From: Sphingomonadales bacterium
GTDB taxonomy: Bacteria > Pseudomonadota > Alphaproteobacteria > Sphingomonadales > Sphingomonadaceae
Length of the DNA: 64,000 nucleotides
Reading direction: 5' to 3'
Assembly (NCBI GenBank): GCA_016707885.1
Contig: JADJGU010000001.1
Coordinates: 747,501 to 811,500, forward strand
Shown here: positions 8,200 through 16,811 of the stretch, in pieces
Layout of the letters: every line of letters begins with the position of its first letter
Numbering within the stretch: the first letter of the stretch is position 1
Made by a program: the position numbers and the translations under genes
Notes under the pieces: model-generated
Seen by the model: the letters and a program-made list of their open reading frames with translations, nothing else
Database searches by the model: none
Told to the model about the DNA's origin: nothing

Positions 8200-10791
8200 A
8201 TGAATCTCGAAAAATTTACTGACCGCGCGAAGGGTTTCCTACAGTCAGCCCAGACCGTTGCCATCCGCATGAACCATCAGCGGATTTCGCCCGAACATCT
8301 GCTGAAAGCTTTGCTTGAGGACGAACAGGGCATGGCGTCAGGCCTGATCAAGGCCGCTGGCGGCGACGCAGCCACAGCTTTGCGCGAAACCGATGCGGCG
8401 CTGGCCAAGATACCCGCGGTGTCCGGCGGCGGCGCGCAACAAACACCCGGCCTCGACAATGATAGCGTCCGTGTGCTCGACACCGCCGAACAGGTCGCAC
8501 AAAAGGCAGGCGATTCCTATGTGACGGTCGAGCGCCTGTTGCTGGCGCTGACGCTGGGGACGGCCAACGCGGCAGGCAAGGCGCTGGCGACAGCAGGCGT
8601 CAAGACAGAGGCACTGAACGCCGCGATCAACGAATTGCGCGGGGGGCGCACAGCCGACACGCAAAGCGCCGAAGACCGTTATGACGCTCTGAAAAAATTT
8701 GCCCGCGACCTCACCGAAGTGGCGCGCGAGGGCAAGCTCGATCCGGTCATCGGCCGCGATGAAGAGATTCGCCGGACCGTCCAGATCCTGGCCCGCCGCA
8801 CCAAGAACAACCCTGTGCTGATCGGCGAACCCGGCGTCGGCAAAACGGCGATTGCCGAGGGCCTTGCGCTGCGTATCGCCAATGGAGATGTGCCCGACAG
8901 TTTGAAAAACCGTAAGCTGATGTCGCTCGACATGGGTAGCCTGATTGCAGGTGCCAAATATCGCGGCGAATTTGAAGAGCGGCTGAAAGGTGTTCTCGAC
9001 GAGGTCAAGCAGGCCGAGGGTGACATCATCCTATTCATCGATGAAATGCACACGCTGATCGGTGCGGGCAAAGGCGAAGGCGCGATGGACGCGTCCAACC
9101 TGCTCAAGCCAGCCTTGGCGCGCGGAGAACTGCACTGCATCGGCGCGACCACGCTCGACGAATATCAAAAGCATGTCGAGAAAGACGCAGCCCTTCAGCG
9201 ACGCTTCCAGCCGGTATTTGTCGGCGAGCCGACGGTCGAGGATACAATCTCGATCCTGCGCGGCTTGAAGGAAAAATATGAGCTGCACCACGGCGTGCGT
9301 ATCACCGACGGCGCGCTGGTAAGTGCGGCAACGCTGTCGCACCGCTATATTTCGGATCGCTTCCTGCCCGATAAGGCGATCGACCTGATGGACGAGGCTG
9401 CCTCGCGCCTGCGCATGGAAGTCGAGTCCAAGCCGGAAGAGATCGAAAATCTTGATCGCCGCATCATGCAGTTGCAGATCGAACGCGAGGCGCTGAAAAA
9501 GGAAACCGACGCGGCCTCGAAAGACCGTCTGGCAACGCTCGAGGGCGAACTCGCCAATCTGGAACAGCAATCATCCGAACTCACCACCCGATGGATGGCC
9601 GAGAAGGACAAGATTTCGGCTGAATCCAAAATCAAGGAAGCGCTCGACCATGCGCGTATAGAGCTTGAGCAGGCGCAGCGCGCCGGCGATCTCGCCAAGG
9701 CGGGAGAGTTGCAATATGGCACCATCCCCGGCCTTGAAAAACAGCTCGCCGATGCGGTTGCCGCCGCTGGCAATGCCATGCTGCGCGAGGAAGTCACCAG
9801 CGAGGACATCGCCTCGGTGGTCAGCCGCTGGACCGGCATCCCGGTCGACAAGATGATGGAAGGCGAGCGCGAAAAGCTCCTCAAGATGGAGGAGTGGCTC
9901 GGCGCGCGCGTTATCGGACAGAAGGATGCGGTCGAGGCTGTATCCAAGGCGGTGCGCCGTTCGCGCGCGGGCCTGCAGGATCCAAACCGTCCGCTAGGGT
10001 CGTTCCTCTTCCTTGGCCCCACGGGCGTCGGCAAGACCGAACTGACCAAGGCGCTGGCGCAATATCTGTTCGACGACGACAGCGCGATGGTGCGCATCGA
10101 CATGAGCGAGTTCATGGAGAAGCACAGCGTCTCGCGCCTGATCGGCGCGCCTCCGGGCTATGTCGGCTATGACGAAGGCGGCGTGCTGACCGAGGCGGTG
10201 CGCCGCCGCCCCTATCAGGTGGTGCTGTTCGACGAGGTCGAAAAGGCGCACAGCGACGTCTTCAACGTGTTGTTGCAGGTGCTCGACGATGGCCGCTTGA
10301 CCGACGGGCAAGGCCGTGTGGTCGACTTCTCGAACACGCTGATCATCCTCACCTCCAACCTCGGCAGCCAGTATCTGGCGGCTCTGGGCGATGATGAGGA
10401 TGTCGAAAAGGCCGAGCCGCAGGTGATGGAAATCGTACGCGCGCATTTCCGTCCGGAATTCCTGAACCGGCTGGATGAAATCATCCTGTTCCACCGCTTG
10501 GCCGCGCAGCATATGGCTCCGATCGTCGACATCCAGGTCGGCCGCGTGCAGAAGCTGCTCAAGGACCGCAAGATCGTCATCGAACTCAGCGACGGCGCGA
10601 AAAGCTGGCTGGGCCGCGTCGGATACGATCCTGTCTATGGAGCCCGCCCGCTCAAGCGCGCGATTCAGCGCCACTTACAGGATCCGCTGGCAGACCTCAT
10701 CCTGAAAGGCGAAGTCCCCGATGGCGCTACGCTCAAAATTGAGGAAGGCGATGGCGCTTTGAAATTTGCAGTGAAACCCAGCAAGGCATGA
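8200..10791 (+). CDS. clpB: ATP-dependent disaggregase ClpB (Hsp104 family)
   Basis: 863 residues, a normal ClpB length. An N-terminal Clp_N double repeat covers about 1-150. AAA+ domain 1 has its Walker A motif GEPGVGKTA at 209-217 and Walker B in FIDEMH. The long coiled-coil middle domain, about 400-525, distinguishes ClpB from ClpA and ClpC. AAA+ domain 2 has GPTGVGKTE near 606. There is no ClpP-binding IGF loop. It works as a hexamer with DnaK to pull apart aggregated proteins in the cytoplasm. The likely heat-shock promoter lies 60-90 bases upstream. The stop overlaps the start of the next oxygenase gene by 4 bases, an unexpected partner for clpB. Confidence 0.97.
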   Translation: MNLEKFTDRAKGFLQSAQTVAIRMNHQRISPEHLLKALLEDEQGMASGLIKAAGGDAATALRETDAALAKIPAVSGGGAQQTPGLDNDSVRVLDTAEQVAQKAGDSYVTVERLLLALTLGTANAAGKALATAGVKTEALNAAINELRGGRTADTQSAEDRYDALKKFARDLTEVAREGKLDPVIGRDEEIRRTVQILARRTKNNPVLIGEPGVGKTAIAEGLALRIANGDVPDSLKNRKLMSLDMGSLIAGAKYRGEFEERLKGVLDEVKQAEGDIILFIDEMHTLIGAGKGEGAMDASNLLKPALARGELHCIGATTLDEYQKHVEKDAALQRRFQPVFVGEPTVEDTISILRGLKEKYELHHGVRITDGALVSAATLSHRYISDRFLPDKAIDLMDEAASRLRMEVESKPEEIENLDRRIMQLQIEREALKKETDAASKDRLATLEGELANLEQQSSELTTRWMAEKDKISAESKIKEALDHARIELEQAQRAGDLAKAGELQYGTIPGLEKQLADAVAAAGNAMLREEVTSEDIASVVSRWTGIPVDKMMEGEREKLLKMEEWLGARVIGQKDAVEAVSKAVRRSRAGLQDPNRPLGSFLFLGPTGVGKTELTKALAQYLFDDDSAMVRIDMSEFMEKHSVSRLIGAPPGYVGYDEGGVLTEAVRRRPYQVVLFDEVEKAHSDVFNVLLQVLDDGRLTDGQGRVVDFSNTLIILTSNLGSQYLAALGDDEDVEKAEPQVMEIVRAHFRPEFLNRLDEIILFHRLAAQHMAPIVDIQVGRVQKLLKDRKIVIELSDGAKSWLGRVGYDPVYGARPLKRAIQRHLQDPLADLILKGEVPDGATLKIEEGDGALKFAVKPSKA

Positions 10792-11512
10792 GCTTTACAT
10801 TCACGCTAAATCCGGCACTGGACGCCGTGGCGTTGTCCAAAGCGTTCAGTGTCGGAGGTCATATTTCCATACCAGAATTTCTGGAACAGGATTGCGCCAC
10901 CAAGCTGCACCAGTCCTTGGTCGACAGGCAGGATTGGGCTTGGGCGATTAACGCGGGTGGCCATGTGTATGATCTGGGACGTGAAGCGCGTGAAGCGATG
11001 ACAGCGGAGCAGCGCGCCGAACTCGACAACCGCATCAATTTGGCGGCCCGCGATGGTTTCCAGTTTCGCTTCTCGTCATTGCGCGTTCCTGACCCGGTGT
11101 CGAAACGGAAACCGGAACAGGATGTTTTGCATGCCTTTGCTGAATTCATGCGCAGCGAACCGGTGTTGGACTTCATCCGGAAAGTTACTGGAAAGTCCGC
11201 TATCCTCTTCGCTGACGCGCAAGGCACGGCTTACCATCCGGGCGATTTTTTGACCGGGCATGATGACGATATCGAAGGCAAGAATCGGGAACTGGCCTAT
11301 GTCATGGGGCTAACGCCCGAATGGCGAGTCGAATGGGGGGGCTGCTGCTGTTTCACAGAGCGGATGGCAAGATCAGCGGGCTTGTTCCCCGATTCAACTG
11401 CCTCAACTTGTTCGCCCTGCCAGTGCTGCACAGCGTCAGCCAAGTGACGCCTTTCGCAGGCGGGGTGCGCTATGCGATCACAGGCTGGATGCGGACGGAG
11501 TTTCCCGCTTAA
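10788..11512 (+). pseudogene. Prolyl-4-hydroxylase-like 2OG-Fe(II) oxygenase, frameshifted at a G run
   Basis: The frame from the ATG (overlapping the clpB stop) encodes 185 good residues, including the iron-binding His158/Asp160 of GHDDD. It then runs into an implausible Cys-rich tail and stops at 11447. A different frame from 11335 continues naturally (GGLLLFHRADG, then LPVLHSV with the distal His, then VRYAITGW with the 2-oxoglutarate Arg) to a TAA at 11510-11512. One extra G in the seven-G run at 11335-11341 would restore a single protein of about 241 residues. As written, the product lacks the distal His and Arg and cannot be active. Family knowledge: such enzymes hydroxylate proline or other protein and peptide residues. 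It could be a real mutation, a phase-variable tract or a sequencing error. Confidence 0.8.
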
Positions 11513-12108
11513 GCTGTTTGACGGAAAGGCAGCACCCAATCCGGATCGGGCTGATCGGCATCAAAATATTCGAAGATCAGGTGGATACGGTCACATTGCC
11601 CGCGGTTTTGAACCGAATGCACGCCCATATTGTTCAGCTCGACGGCCTCACCCTCCTCCATCTGATATTCGACACCGTCGACATAGAAGAAGACCTGATC
11701 GTTGGTCTGGATCGGAATGTGGATCTTGTGCGGCCAGCGCGCGGCTGGGTTGGCATCACGATGCGGTTGAACGACCCCACCTACCGGCATGCGAGCGAGC
11801 ATGGCGCGCGGAAATTCACCATTGGCATAGCCATAATCCGCAGTTGCAGCAGTCAGCACAGGCTCCAGCAACGACTTCCATTCCTCCCATAGCTCACAGC
11901 CATAATGGCCGCGCCAGTCTTTGAAATTTTTCACGAAGCGGAACGGGATGTGCCGGGTCGCGTCGAGCGCTTCGAAGCGGTTCGGCTTGTTCGCATTCTG
12001 GTGGTTCCAGACATCTTCCGGAATCGCCATGATGGCGGCCTTCAGATCGCTGATATCAACATGGCCAAGGCGACGGATGCTGTTGGTTTTGCGCGGATTG
12101 GTGTACAT
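11509..12108 (-). CDS. Aspartyl/asparaginyl beta-hydroxylase-like oxygenase (second copy)
   Basis: 199 residues of the PF05118-type cupin family. Iron ligands appear as His116 and Asp118 (QPHRDAN) and His164 (GVHSV), with Arg174 as the 2-oxoglutarate anchor. The small size, without membrane segments, suggests a soluble cytoplasmic enzyme. Characterised relatives hydroxylate Asp/Asn in proteins or, in the LpxO branch, lipid acyl chains, so the substrate is open. It is the last gene of the minus-strand cluster, 10 bases after the sulfotransferase, and its stop overlaps that of the reconstructed prolyl-hydroxylase-like gene. It shares fold and motif order with the 12748-13710 gene but not length. 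Confidence 0.82.
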   Translation of the reverse strand: MYTNPRKTNSIRRLGHVDISDLKAAIMAIPEDVWNHQNANKPNRFEALDATRHIPFRFVKNFKDWRGHYGCELWEEWKSLLEPVLTAATADYGYANGEFPRAMLARMPVGGVVQPHRDANPAARWPHKIHIPIQTNDQVFFYVDGVEYQMEEGEAVELNNMGVHSVQNRGQCDRIHLIFEYFDADQPDPDWVLPFRQTA

Positions 12109-12118
12109 GGTGCGCCCT

Positions 12119-12742
12119 TCAATAATCGTAACCGAACAGATCGAGATCGCGAGCGTAAATCCGTGCGACTCCGTCGATCAGTTGCTGATCATAATAGTCT
12201 TTATAATCGCCGCGACGTGAACGATTTGCGTGGTCGAGCGGTATTGTTGCGATGCCAAGGCGCTTTGCTACCTCATTATATGAGGCCTGCATCGTTTCGA
12301 CCTTGCCCAGATAATCGGCCTGCAATTGCCCATCCGGCCCGCATAAAAAGGTAAACTGTGGTTTGAAAATGATGTGGTTATGCGGCGGCGCATCGAACAG
12401 AAAATGCCGCATTACGCGCTTGGGATCGCGTTCAAACGTTCCCTCGCGGCTGGTGGCAAAGGAGCAATAGGAAATGAAGCGGTCGAACGGATTGCGGACA
12501 AATGCAAATTTGAAATAACTCGCAAACGCCTCTTCACCCAGATGCGGGCGGACATCTTGGAAACTGAGGTGCCCATGCCCCAACCTCGCGAGCTCTGGAA
12601 TGGGGAACTGCTTTTCAATGAAAAGCCGTGCCTGTTCCATATCATCAGGCCCCATATGTGCCCGCAGCGCCTGACGCACAGAATGCGTACCTGTTTTGGG
12701 TACGGCGACGAATATGAATCGGTGCAGGTGCGACACAATCAT
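12119..12742 (-). CDS. Sulfotransferase, family 2 type
   Basis: 207 residues with both PAPS-binding elements. The 5'-phosphosulfate loop is VPKTGTHS at about 14-21, and the 3'-phosphate loop is FVRNPFDRFISYC near 81-93. The layout matches PF03567-type sulfotransferases, which in animals act on carbohydrates. Bacterial members are mostly unassigned. No signal peptide or membrane helix is visible. The gene is five bases downstream of the first aspartyl-hydroxylase-like gene and ten upstream of the second, so the three look like one transcript. The acceptor molecule is unknown. Confidence 0.85.
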   Translation of the reverse strand: MIVSHLHRFIFVAVPKTGTHSVRQALRAHMGPDDMEQARLFIEKQFPIPELARLGHGHLSFQDVRPHLGEEAFASYFKFAFVRNPFDRFISYCSFATSREGTFERDPKRVMRHFLFDAPPHNHIIFKPQFTFLCGPDGQLQADYLGKVETMQASYNEVAKRLGIATIPLDHANRSRRGDYKDYYDQQLIDGVARIYARDLDLFGYDY

Positions 12743-12747
12743 GGGAG

Positions 12748-13710
12748 TTAGCGCGCAGCGACCATTGCCGGTTTGGGTGCAGATGAAACGGGAGCCGCTG
12801 CCATGAACACCAGTTCGTTGAGCGCGCGGTCGAGTGGCACGCCGTTTGGCAGGACAATCCGTCCGCTTTGCAAATGCTGCAATTCACGCCGTATCTGTTC
12901 AATCAGGTTGCGGTAATTTGGCAACGCATTGCTGTCAGTGCCCGACTGGGCCCAGAGCGCGCCCCATTCGTGCAGAAAACGCTCCAGCTGATGTCTCGTG
13001 CTATCGAGTAAATCTCCAGCGGGCGCTTGGTCGAGCAAGAAATCGACATGGCAGCGCACTTCCCACACCGACATGATGTCCGGGGTATTGATCTGCTCAT
13101 AACGCAAATTGTCGGTCGGTACGGTGCCCGGTGCGACGAAGACCGCAACATCCGGATCGCGACCGGCCTGCTCACCTGCCCGCATCAAATCCCATAATTT
13201 CTCGCCACCGACGGTGTCGAGAACGAGGTGAACCCGCTTCTCGGTCCCGCTATGGCGCACATCATGAATGCGGAAAGAATCGAAAATCCAGCATTCGCCC
13301 GCCGCCATGTTCACCGTTTCACCTTCGCAAGTGAACTCGACGCCAGGATTGGTGATTACGGGGATATGGATGCGCAAATGTGTACGCCAATAATGGCCGA
13401 CATCGACATGCTCGGGAACAATCGCTCCCGGTGCCAACCCCATCAAGCGGCTGCGACCCCAGACCGCGCCCAGATCAGCCATGATTTCCATAATATAGGA
13501 GCATGCGCGCAAATGCTCGGTTGGTGCCATGGGGCCGGCAAACGCATTGGTGATTGCGCCATGGGGGGTAATTAAAGGAACGGCATCATTGCCGACGATA
13601 CGACCAGGATGCGGTAACCACGCCGAAGGCGGCAAGGCAGCCACTTCGGCGGCCAGCGTCTGCTGACAATATCGCCGCGGCAGTTTGAGCAAGGGCCTAT
13701 CTATTTTCAC
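12748..13710 (-). CDS. Aspartyl/asparaginyl beta-hydroxylase-like oxygenase with C-terminal extension
   Basis: 320 residues beginning with GTG. The N-terminal half is a PF05118-type domain: His101 and Asp103 (PEHVDVGHYW), RTHLRIHIP as the core strand, a distal His at 149 or 153 (FRIHDVRHSG) and Arg159. The C-terminal 140 residues are helical, carry no recognisable domain and may bind a partner or substrate. It starts 11 bases after the first small secreted protein gene and is followed after five bases by the sulfotransferase. Because of that spacing it is read as part of the same transcript as the small proteins. The substrate is unknown. Confidence 0.82.
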   Translation of the reverse strand: MKIDRPLLKLPRRYCQQTLAAEVAALPPSAWLPHPGRIVGNDAVPLITPHGAITNAFAGPMAPTEHLRACSYIMEIMADLGAVWGRSRLMGLAPGAIVPEHVDVGHYWRTHLRIHIPVITNPGVEFTCEGETVNMAAGECWIFDSFRIHDVRHSGTEKRVHLVLDTVGGEKLWDLMRAGEQAGRDPDVAVFVAPGTVPTDNLRYEQINTPDIMSVWEVRCHVDFLLDQAPAGDLLDSTRHQLERFLHEWGALWAQSGTDSNALPNYRNLIEQIRRELQHLQSGRIVLPNGVPLDRALNELVFMAAAPVSSAPKPAMVAAR

Positions 13711-13720
13711 GACGACAGGG

Positions 13721-13951
13721 TCACTTGTTTACTTCGATCTGAGGCCTATCGACCAATTCTTTCAGTCCCGCGCGGTTCTGCTCGGCCATTTCGTCCCATT
13801 GCGCGGCCGTCTTGCACACTTTTGCTTTGAAACGCGTGCCGGTTTCCTGACGATATTTGCAAATCATGCGATCGGCGGAATCAGCTTTGTTGTCAGCATG
13901 CAGCGGGGCAACCATTGTTAGAGCGGCGACGCCCATTAACATGATACGCAT
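13721..13951 (-). CDS. Small secreted two-cysteine protein, paralogue 1
   Basis: 76 residues: a signal peptide ending around LHADN, then a mature chain of about 55 residues. It contains the block shared with two neighbours, RMICKYRQ followed by TGTRFK, then CKTAAQW, with two Cys 15 residues apart that could form one disulfide. The tail MAEQNRAGLKELVDRPQIEV is shared with paralogue 3. I recognise it only as resembling short periplasmic sphingomonad proteins with a C-TGSR-C-W pattern whose function is unknown. It is directly upstream of the hydroxylase gene. A purine-rich AGAGGCAG lies ahead of the ATG. Confidence 0.7.
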   Translation of the reverse strand: MRIMLMGVAALTMVAPLHADNKADSADRMICKYRQETGTRFKAKVCKTAAQWDEMAEQNRAGLKELVDRPQIEVNK

Positions 13952-14059
13952 AAAATCATCTGCCTCTGATTATCGACGCGCTTTTTGGCTTTGGAGGACA
14001 GTCAATGCAGGCTGGGCGAAACTGCTGATATCAGTGGGACTCCGCCGTTTCGCAACCCT

Positions 14060-14251
14060 TCACGATGCGCTTCTGCCAGCCTCCCACTCCGCAGCTGTTT
14101 TGCAGGTCCGCTTTTTGAACCTTGTGCCGGTTTGCTGGCTATATTTGCAAATCATTCGCGCCTCGGGCATTTCGGCTGGTGCCGACATTGCGACCAATGG
14201 CATCGGCGCAGCCGTACAAAGGGGGACGAAGAATAACACCATTTTCAGCAT
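14060..14251 (-). CDS. Small secreted two-cysteine protein, paralogue 2 (short form)
   Basis: 63 residues from the ATG that follows AGGAGAA with correct spacing. A longer in-frame start 36 bases upstream has no such site. The hydrophobic N-terminus is a signal peptide. The mature part carries the shared block, RMICKYSQ then TGTRFK then CKTAAEWE, but stops soon after, lacking the helical tail of paralogues 1 and 3. Either this is a natural short form or the tail was lost. It lies between its two paralogues on the same strand. Confidence 0.65.
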   Translation of the reverse strand: MLKMVLFFVPLCTAAPMPLVAMSAPAEMPEARMICKYSQQTGTRFKKRTCKTAAEWEAGRSAS

Positions 14252-14303
14252 CGAACTTCTCCTGCCAATTCGCATATTCCGAACCATCCTGGTCGAAATG
14301 TAG

Positions 14304-14343
14304 CAGCGTAAGAAATTCGAGCTAGACTCCCAATGTTACGCTG
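14304..14343. repeat. Inverted repeat between small-protein genes
   Basis: CAGCGTAA (14304-14311) and TTACGCTG (14336-14343) form an 8-base perfect inverted repeat with a 24-base loop, in the gap upstream of paralogue 2. It could be an operator or an mRNA hairpin. Nothing else supports either role. Confidence 0.35.
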
Positions 14344-14378
14344 GTCGAACGCTGTCGCTCAAATGTCGAAGCAAATGC

Positions 14379-14645
14379 TCAGTCGCAACCGTTCGGGCCG
14401 CAAACCTTTATCTGCGGAAGATCGACAATTTGCTTCAGCGTGTTTCGATGCTCTTCGGCCATGGCTTCCCATTGCGCCGCAGTCTTGCAAATTTTGGTCT
14501 TGAACCGGGTACCAGTTTGTTGGCGGTATTTACAAATCATCCGGTCGCCATCCTGTGAGCCATTATCAGCAGCGGCAGGAACAACGGACAATGCAGGCGC
14601 ACAGATTGCGAAGGCGACCAACAATTTCAGCTTGCGCATATTCAT
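14379..14645 (-). CDS. Small secreted two-cysteine protein, paralogue 3
   Basis: 88 residues from MNMRKLKLL, preceded by a GGAG-containing leader; an ATG 48 bases further upstream is less likely. The signal peptide ends near PAAADN. The mature part has the shared block (RMICKYRQ, TGTRFK, CKTAAQW) and the tail shared with paralogue 1 (MAEEHR, LKQIVDLPQIKV). It ends with two extra Cys (VCGPNGCD). This is the longest copy and lies closest to the TPR-sulfotransferase gene, 110 bases downstream of its reconstructed end. Function unknown. A substrate or partner of the neighbouring modifying enzymes is possible but untested. Confidence 0.7.
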   Translation of the reverse strand: MNMRKLKLLVAFAICAPALSVVPAAADNGSQDGDRMICKYRQQTGTRFKTKICKTAAQWEAMAEEHRNTLKQIVDLPQIKVCGPNGCD

Positions 14646-14755
14646 TTCTCCATTGACCGGATTCAATGAAGTTGCAGCAAGCAGCCGCTGCACGCAACAG
14701 GCGAAGAGAACTAGTATCTGTTAGGAGCGTCAGCAGCGCCGTATGACCGAAATTA

Positions 14756-16743
14756 TCAATCGACTTCATAGCCATAGGCTTTTGCCCATGGCTGCAATAT
14801 GGGCAAAACCTCATTCATATACTTCCGGTAACGCTGCCAACGGCCGCTGGCAGACGAATAGACCTTTTCGGTAACTTGGGCATAGCTGGGCGTACGAATA
14901 TAGCCTCGTTCACGAGCGGTTTTCTGGTGGTCCAGCACGCCACTCTCCCATTCGAGCCCCAGAAAGTCGAACAGCGGCCGCACTTCACTTTCGACGTCTT
15001 CAACCATGGCTTCATAGCGGAGCATATGAACATCGAGTGGCAGGACTTCGCGGCACGTCTCCCAATAGGCGAAAATGCGATCATAAGTTCGTGCTGCATT
15101 GGCAAGATCAAGAAAACTCGACATGGCTTCGGTAGGCTTAAAATTCTGCATGTAACAACTGAGCACGACATCGCATGGATGCCGCATCGCAAGTATGATT
15201 TTCGCATCGGGGAAAGACGGTGGATCAGTGGCATGCGCACCATCGACAAAGGGTTCTTGTCGATCACCATCTTACCGGCAGGAACGGGCGAAGCCTTTGC
15301 AAGTTCTTGAAAATAAAGCTCCCGCATCGCCGCCACCTCATTGGCGCTCAACTCACCGACGCGCGTCAAATCGCCCACGGCCTGGGCAACTGTTTCGATC
15401 AGCGGGATTTCCTCCAGTACGTGCGTGTCGCTATGCCCCATCAATATGGTATCAAGCAGAGTTGTGCCTGATCGAGGGAATCCGACGAGGAACACTGGAG
15501 ATGGAGGATCGCGTGAAACGTCAACTTTCGGCCAACCCGCAAACCAGTCAGCGGTGGTCTGATGTCTGAGACCATCCATATTGCGCTGATAAGCACTGCG
15601 ATCGACACTTAAACCCAATGGGCTTTGCGCCATTGCCCGGTTCATGTCTTCATAGGCCCAGAAGGCTTCGTCAATCAGTCCTAGTTTATCCGCCAACTGG
15701 CCCTTCAACTGCGCAATTGTAGCTTCATTGATGGCGGTGGACGAAATTGATTTCGCCAACTGCAGCGCTTCATCAAGCTTGCCAGCACGGCTTAGCATCA
15801 ACGCTTCCAGATAACTGATTTCTGGCCCATCCACACCATGCTGCCGGGCCGCCGCAACAAGTGCGGAAAGTTCGTCAACGCGATTTGCCTTTTCCAGCAA
15901 TATGCCGAGATTGAGATAGCCGACCGGATTTTTTGCATCGGCCTGCAGCGCAAATTTGAAGGCGCGCTCCGCCTGCGGCTGATTGGACAAGTCTGTAAAG
16001 GCCTGTCCGATGGACACAAAGACTCTGGGATTTTTGGGATCGAGTCTGGCAGCGTCACCCAGAGCCCGCAGACCAGCCTCGGGATGGTCCATGCTCGTCA
16101 ATGTCCTGCCGAGTTCAATTAGCGGCGCCGGGTCCAGGGGCGCAAGCAACGCAGCTTTTTCGAGCATAAGGCAGGCGTCTTCATATCGATCCTTCGACAT
16201 GAGCACACGAGCGATATTTGTGAAAACGATTGATTCCTGAGGCTTCAATTGCCGGGCACGCTGGAAAGCATCCATGGCAGCATCCAAATCGCCCGATTCA
16301 TGGCGGGCATTACCCAAATTGTTCCAAGCGTCAAAATTGTCAGGCTGCTCGTGAACTATGCGTTCATAGGCCCATACTGCTTCGTTCGGGCGACCTTGCG
16401 CTTTAAGCAGATCTGCTTCTAGCCTTTGCAAGTCTTGAGACGGCTTTCCGTCAGGGGACTGACACAGTTTTAACGCCTCATCCCATTGCCCTAGCTCGGC
16501 AAGTACTTTTGCGAGGTTGATTCGATTATCTTCATTGTCGCCACCACAGGCAATCGCTTGGCGAAGATAATCAGACGCTTTTTCCGGAAATCCAGCCTGC
16601 GCTGCAACGACGCCAGCAAACTGGAGAGCGACATGATCGCGCGGCAGGGCTTTCAACACCGCTTCGGCCTGTACCAACGCTCCTGACAAATCGCCTTTTT
16701 GATAGGCCGCATGAGCCGCCCGCATCCGTTCCTGTGATTTCAT
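14756..16743 (-). pseudogene. TPR-sulfotransferase, frameshifted near residue 510
   Basis: From the ATG at 16743 the frame encodes about 370 residues of tetratricopeptide repeats, then a sulfotransferase domain starting at VFLVGFPRSGTTLLD (PAPS loop). After DKNPLSMVRMPLIHRL it turns into Ser/Arg/Cys-rich nonsense and ends at 14815. The natural continuation, MRHPCDVVLSCYMQNF and so on (the 3'-phosphate-binding Arg/Ser motif), is in another frame to a stop at 14756. Adding one T to the TTT run at about 15213-15215 (minus strand) would restore a protein of about 660 residues. TPR-sulfotransferases are known in bacteria. Their C-terminal half resembles tyrosylprotein sulfotransferases, but acceptors are generally unproven. 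It follows the TonB receptor gene across a terminator. Confidence 0.85.
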
Positions 16744-16757
16744 GCCTGCGTCCTAGA

Positions 16758-16800
16758 TAGAAAAAGGGCGGGAAACCAGTCCCGCCCTTTCCTTTTTTGC
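16758..16800 (-). terminator. Rho-independent terminator after the TonB receptor gene
   Basis: Arms AAAGGGCGGG (16763-16772) and CCCGCCCTTT (16781-16790) with an 8-base loop. On the minus strand the stem is followed by five T residues, just before the TPR-sulfotransferase start. A T-tract on the plus side makes it potentially bidirectional. It suggests the receptor message mostly ends here, with read-through or a second promoter serving the downstream cluster. Confidence 0.8.
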
Positions 16801-16811
16801 TTTAGCTTGCG

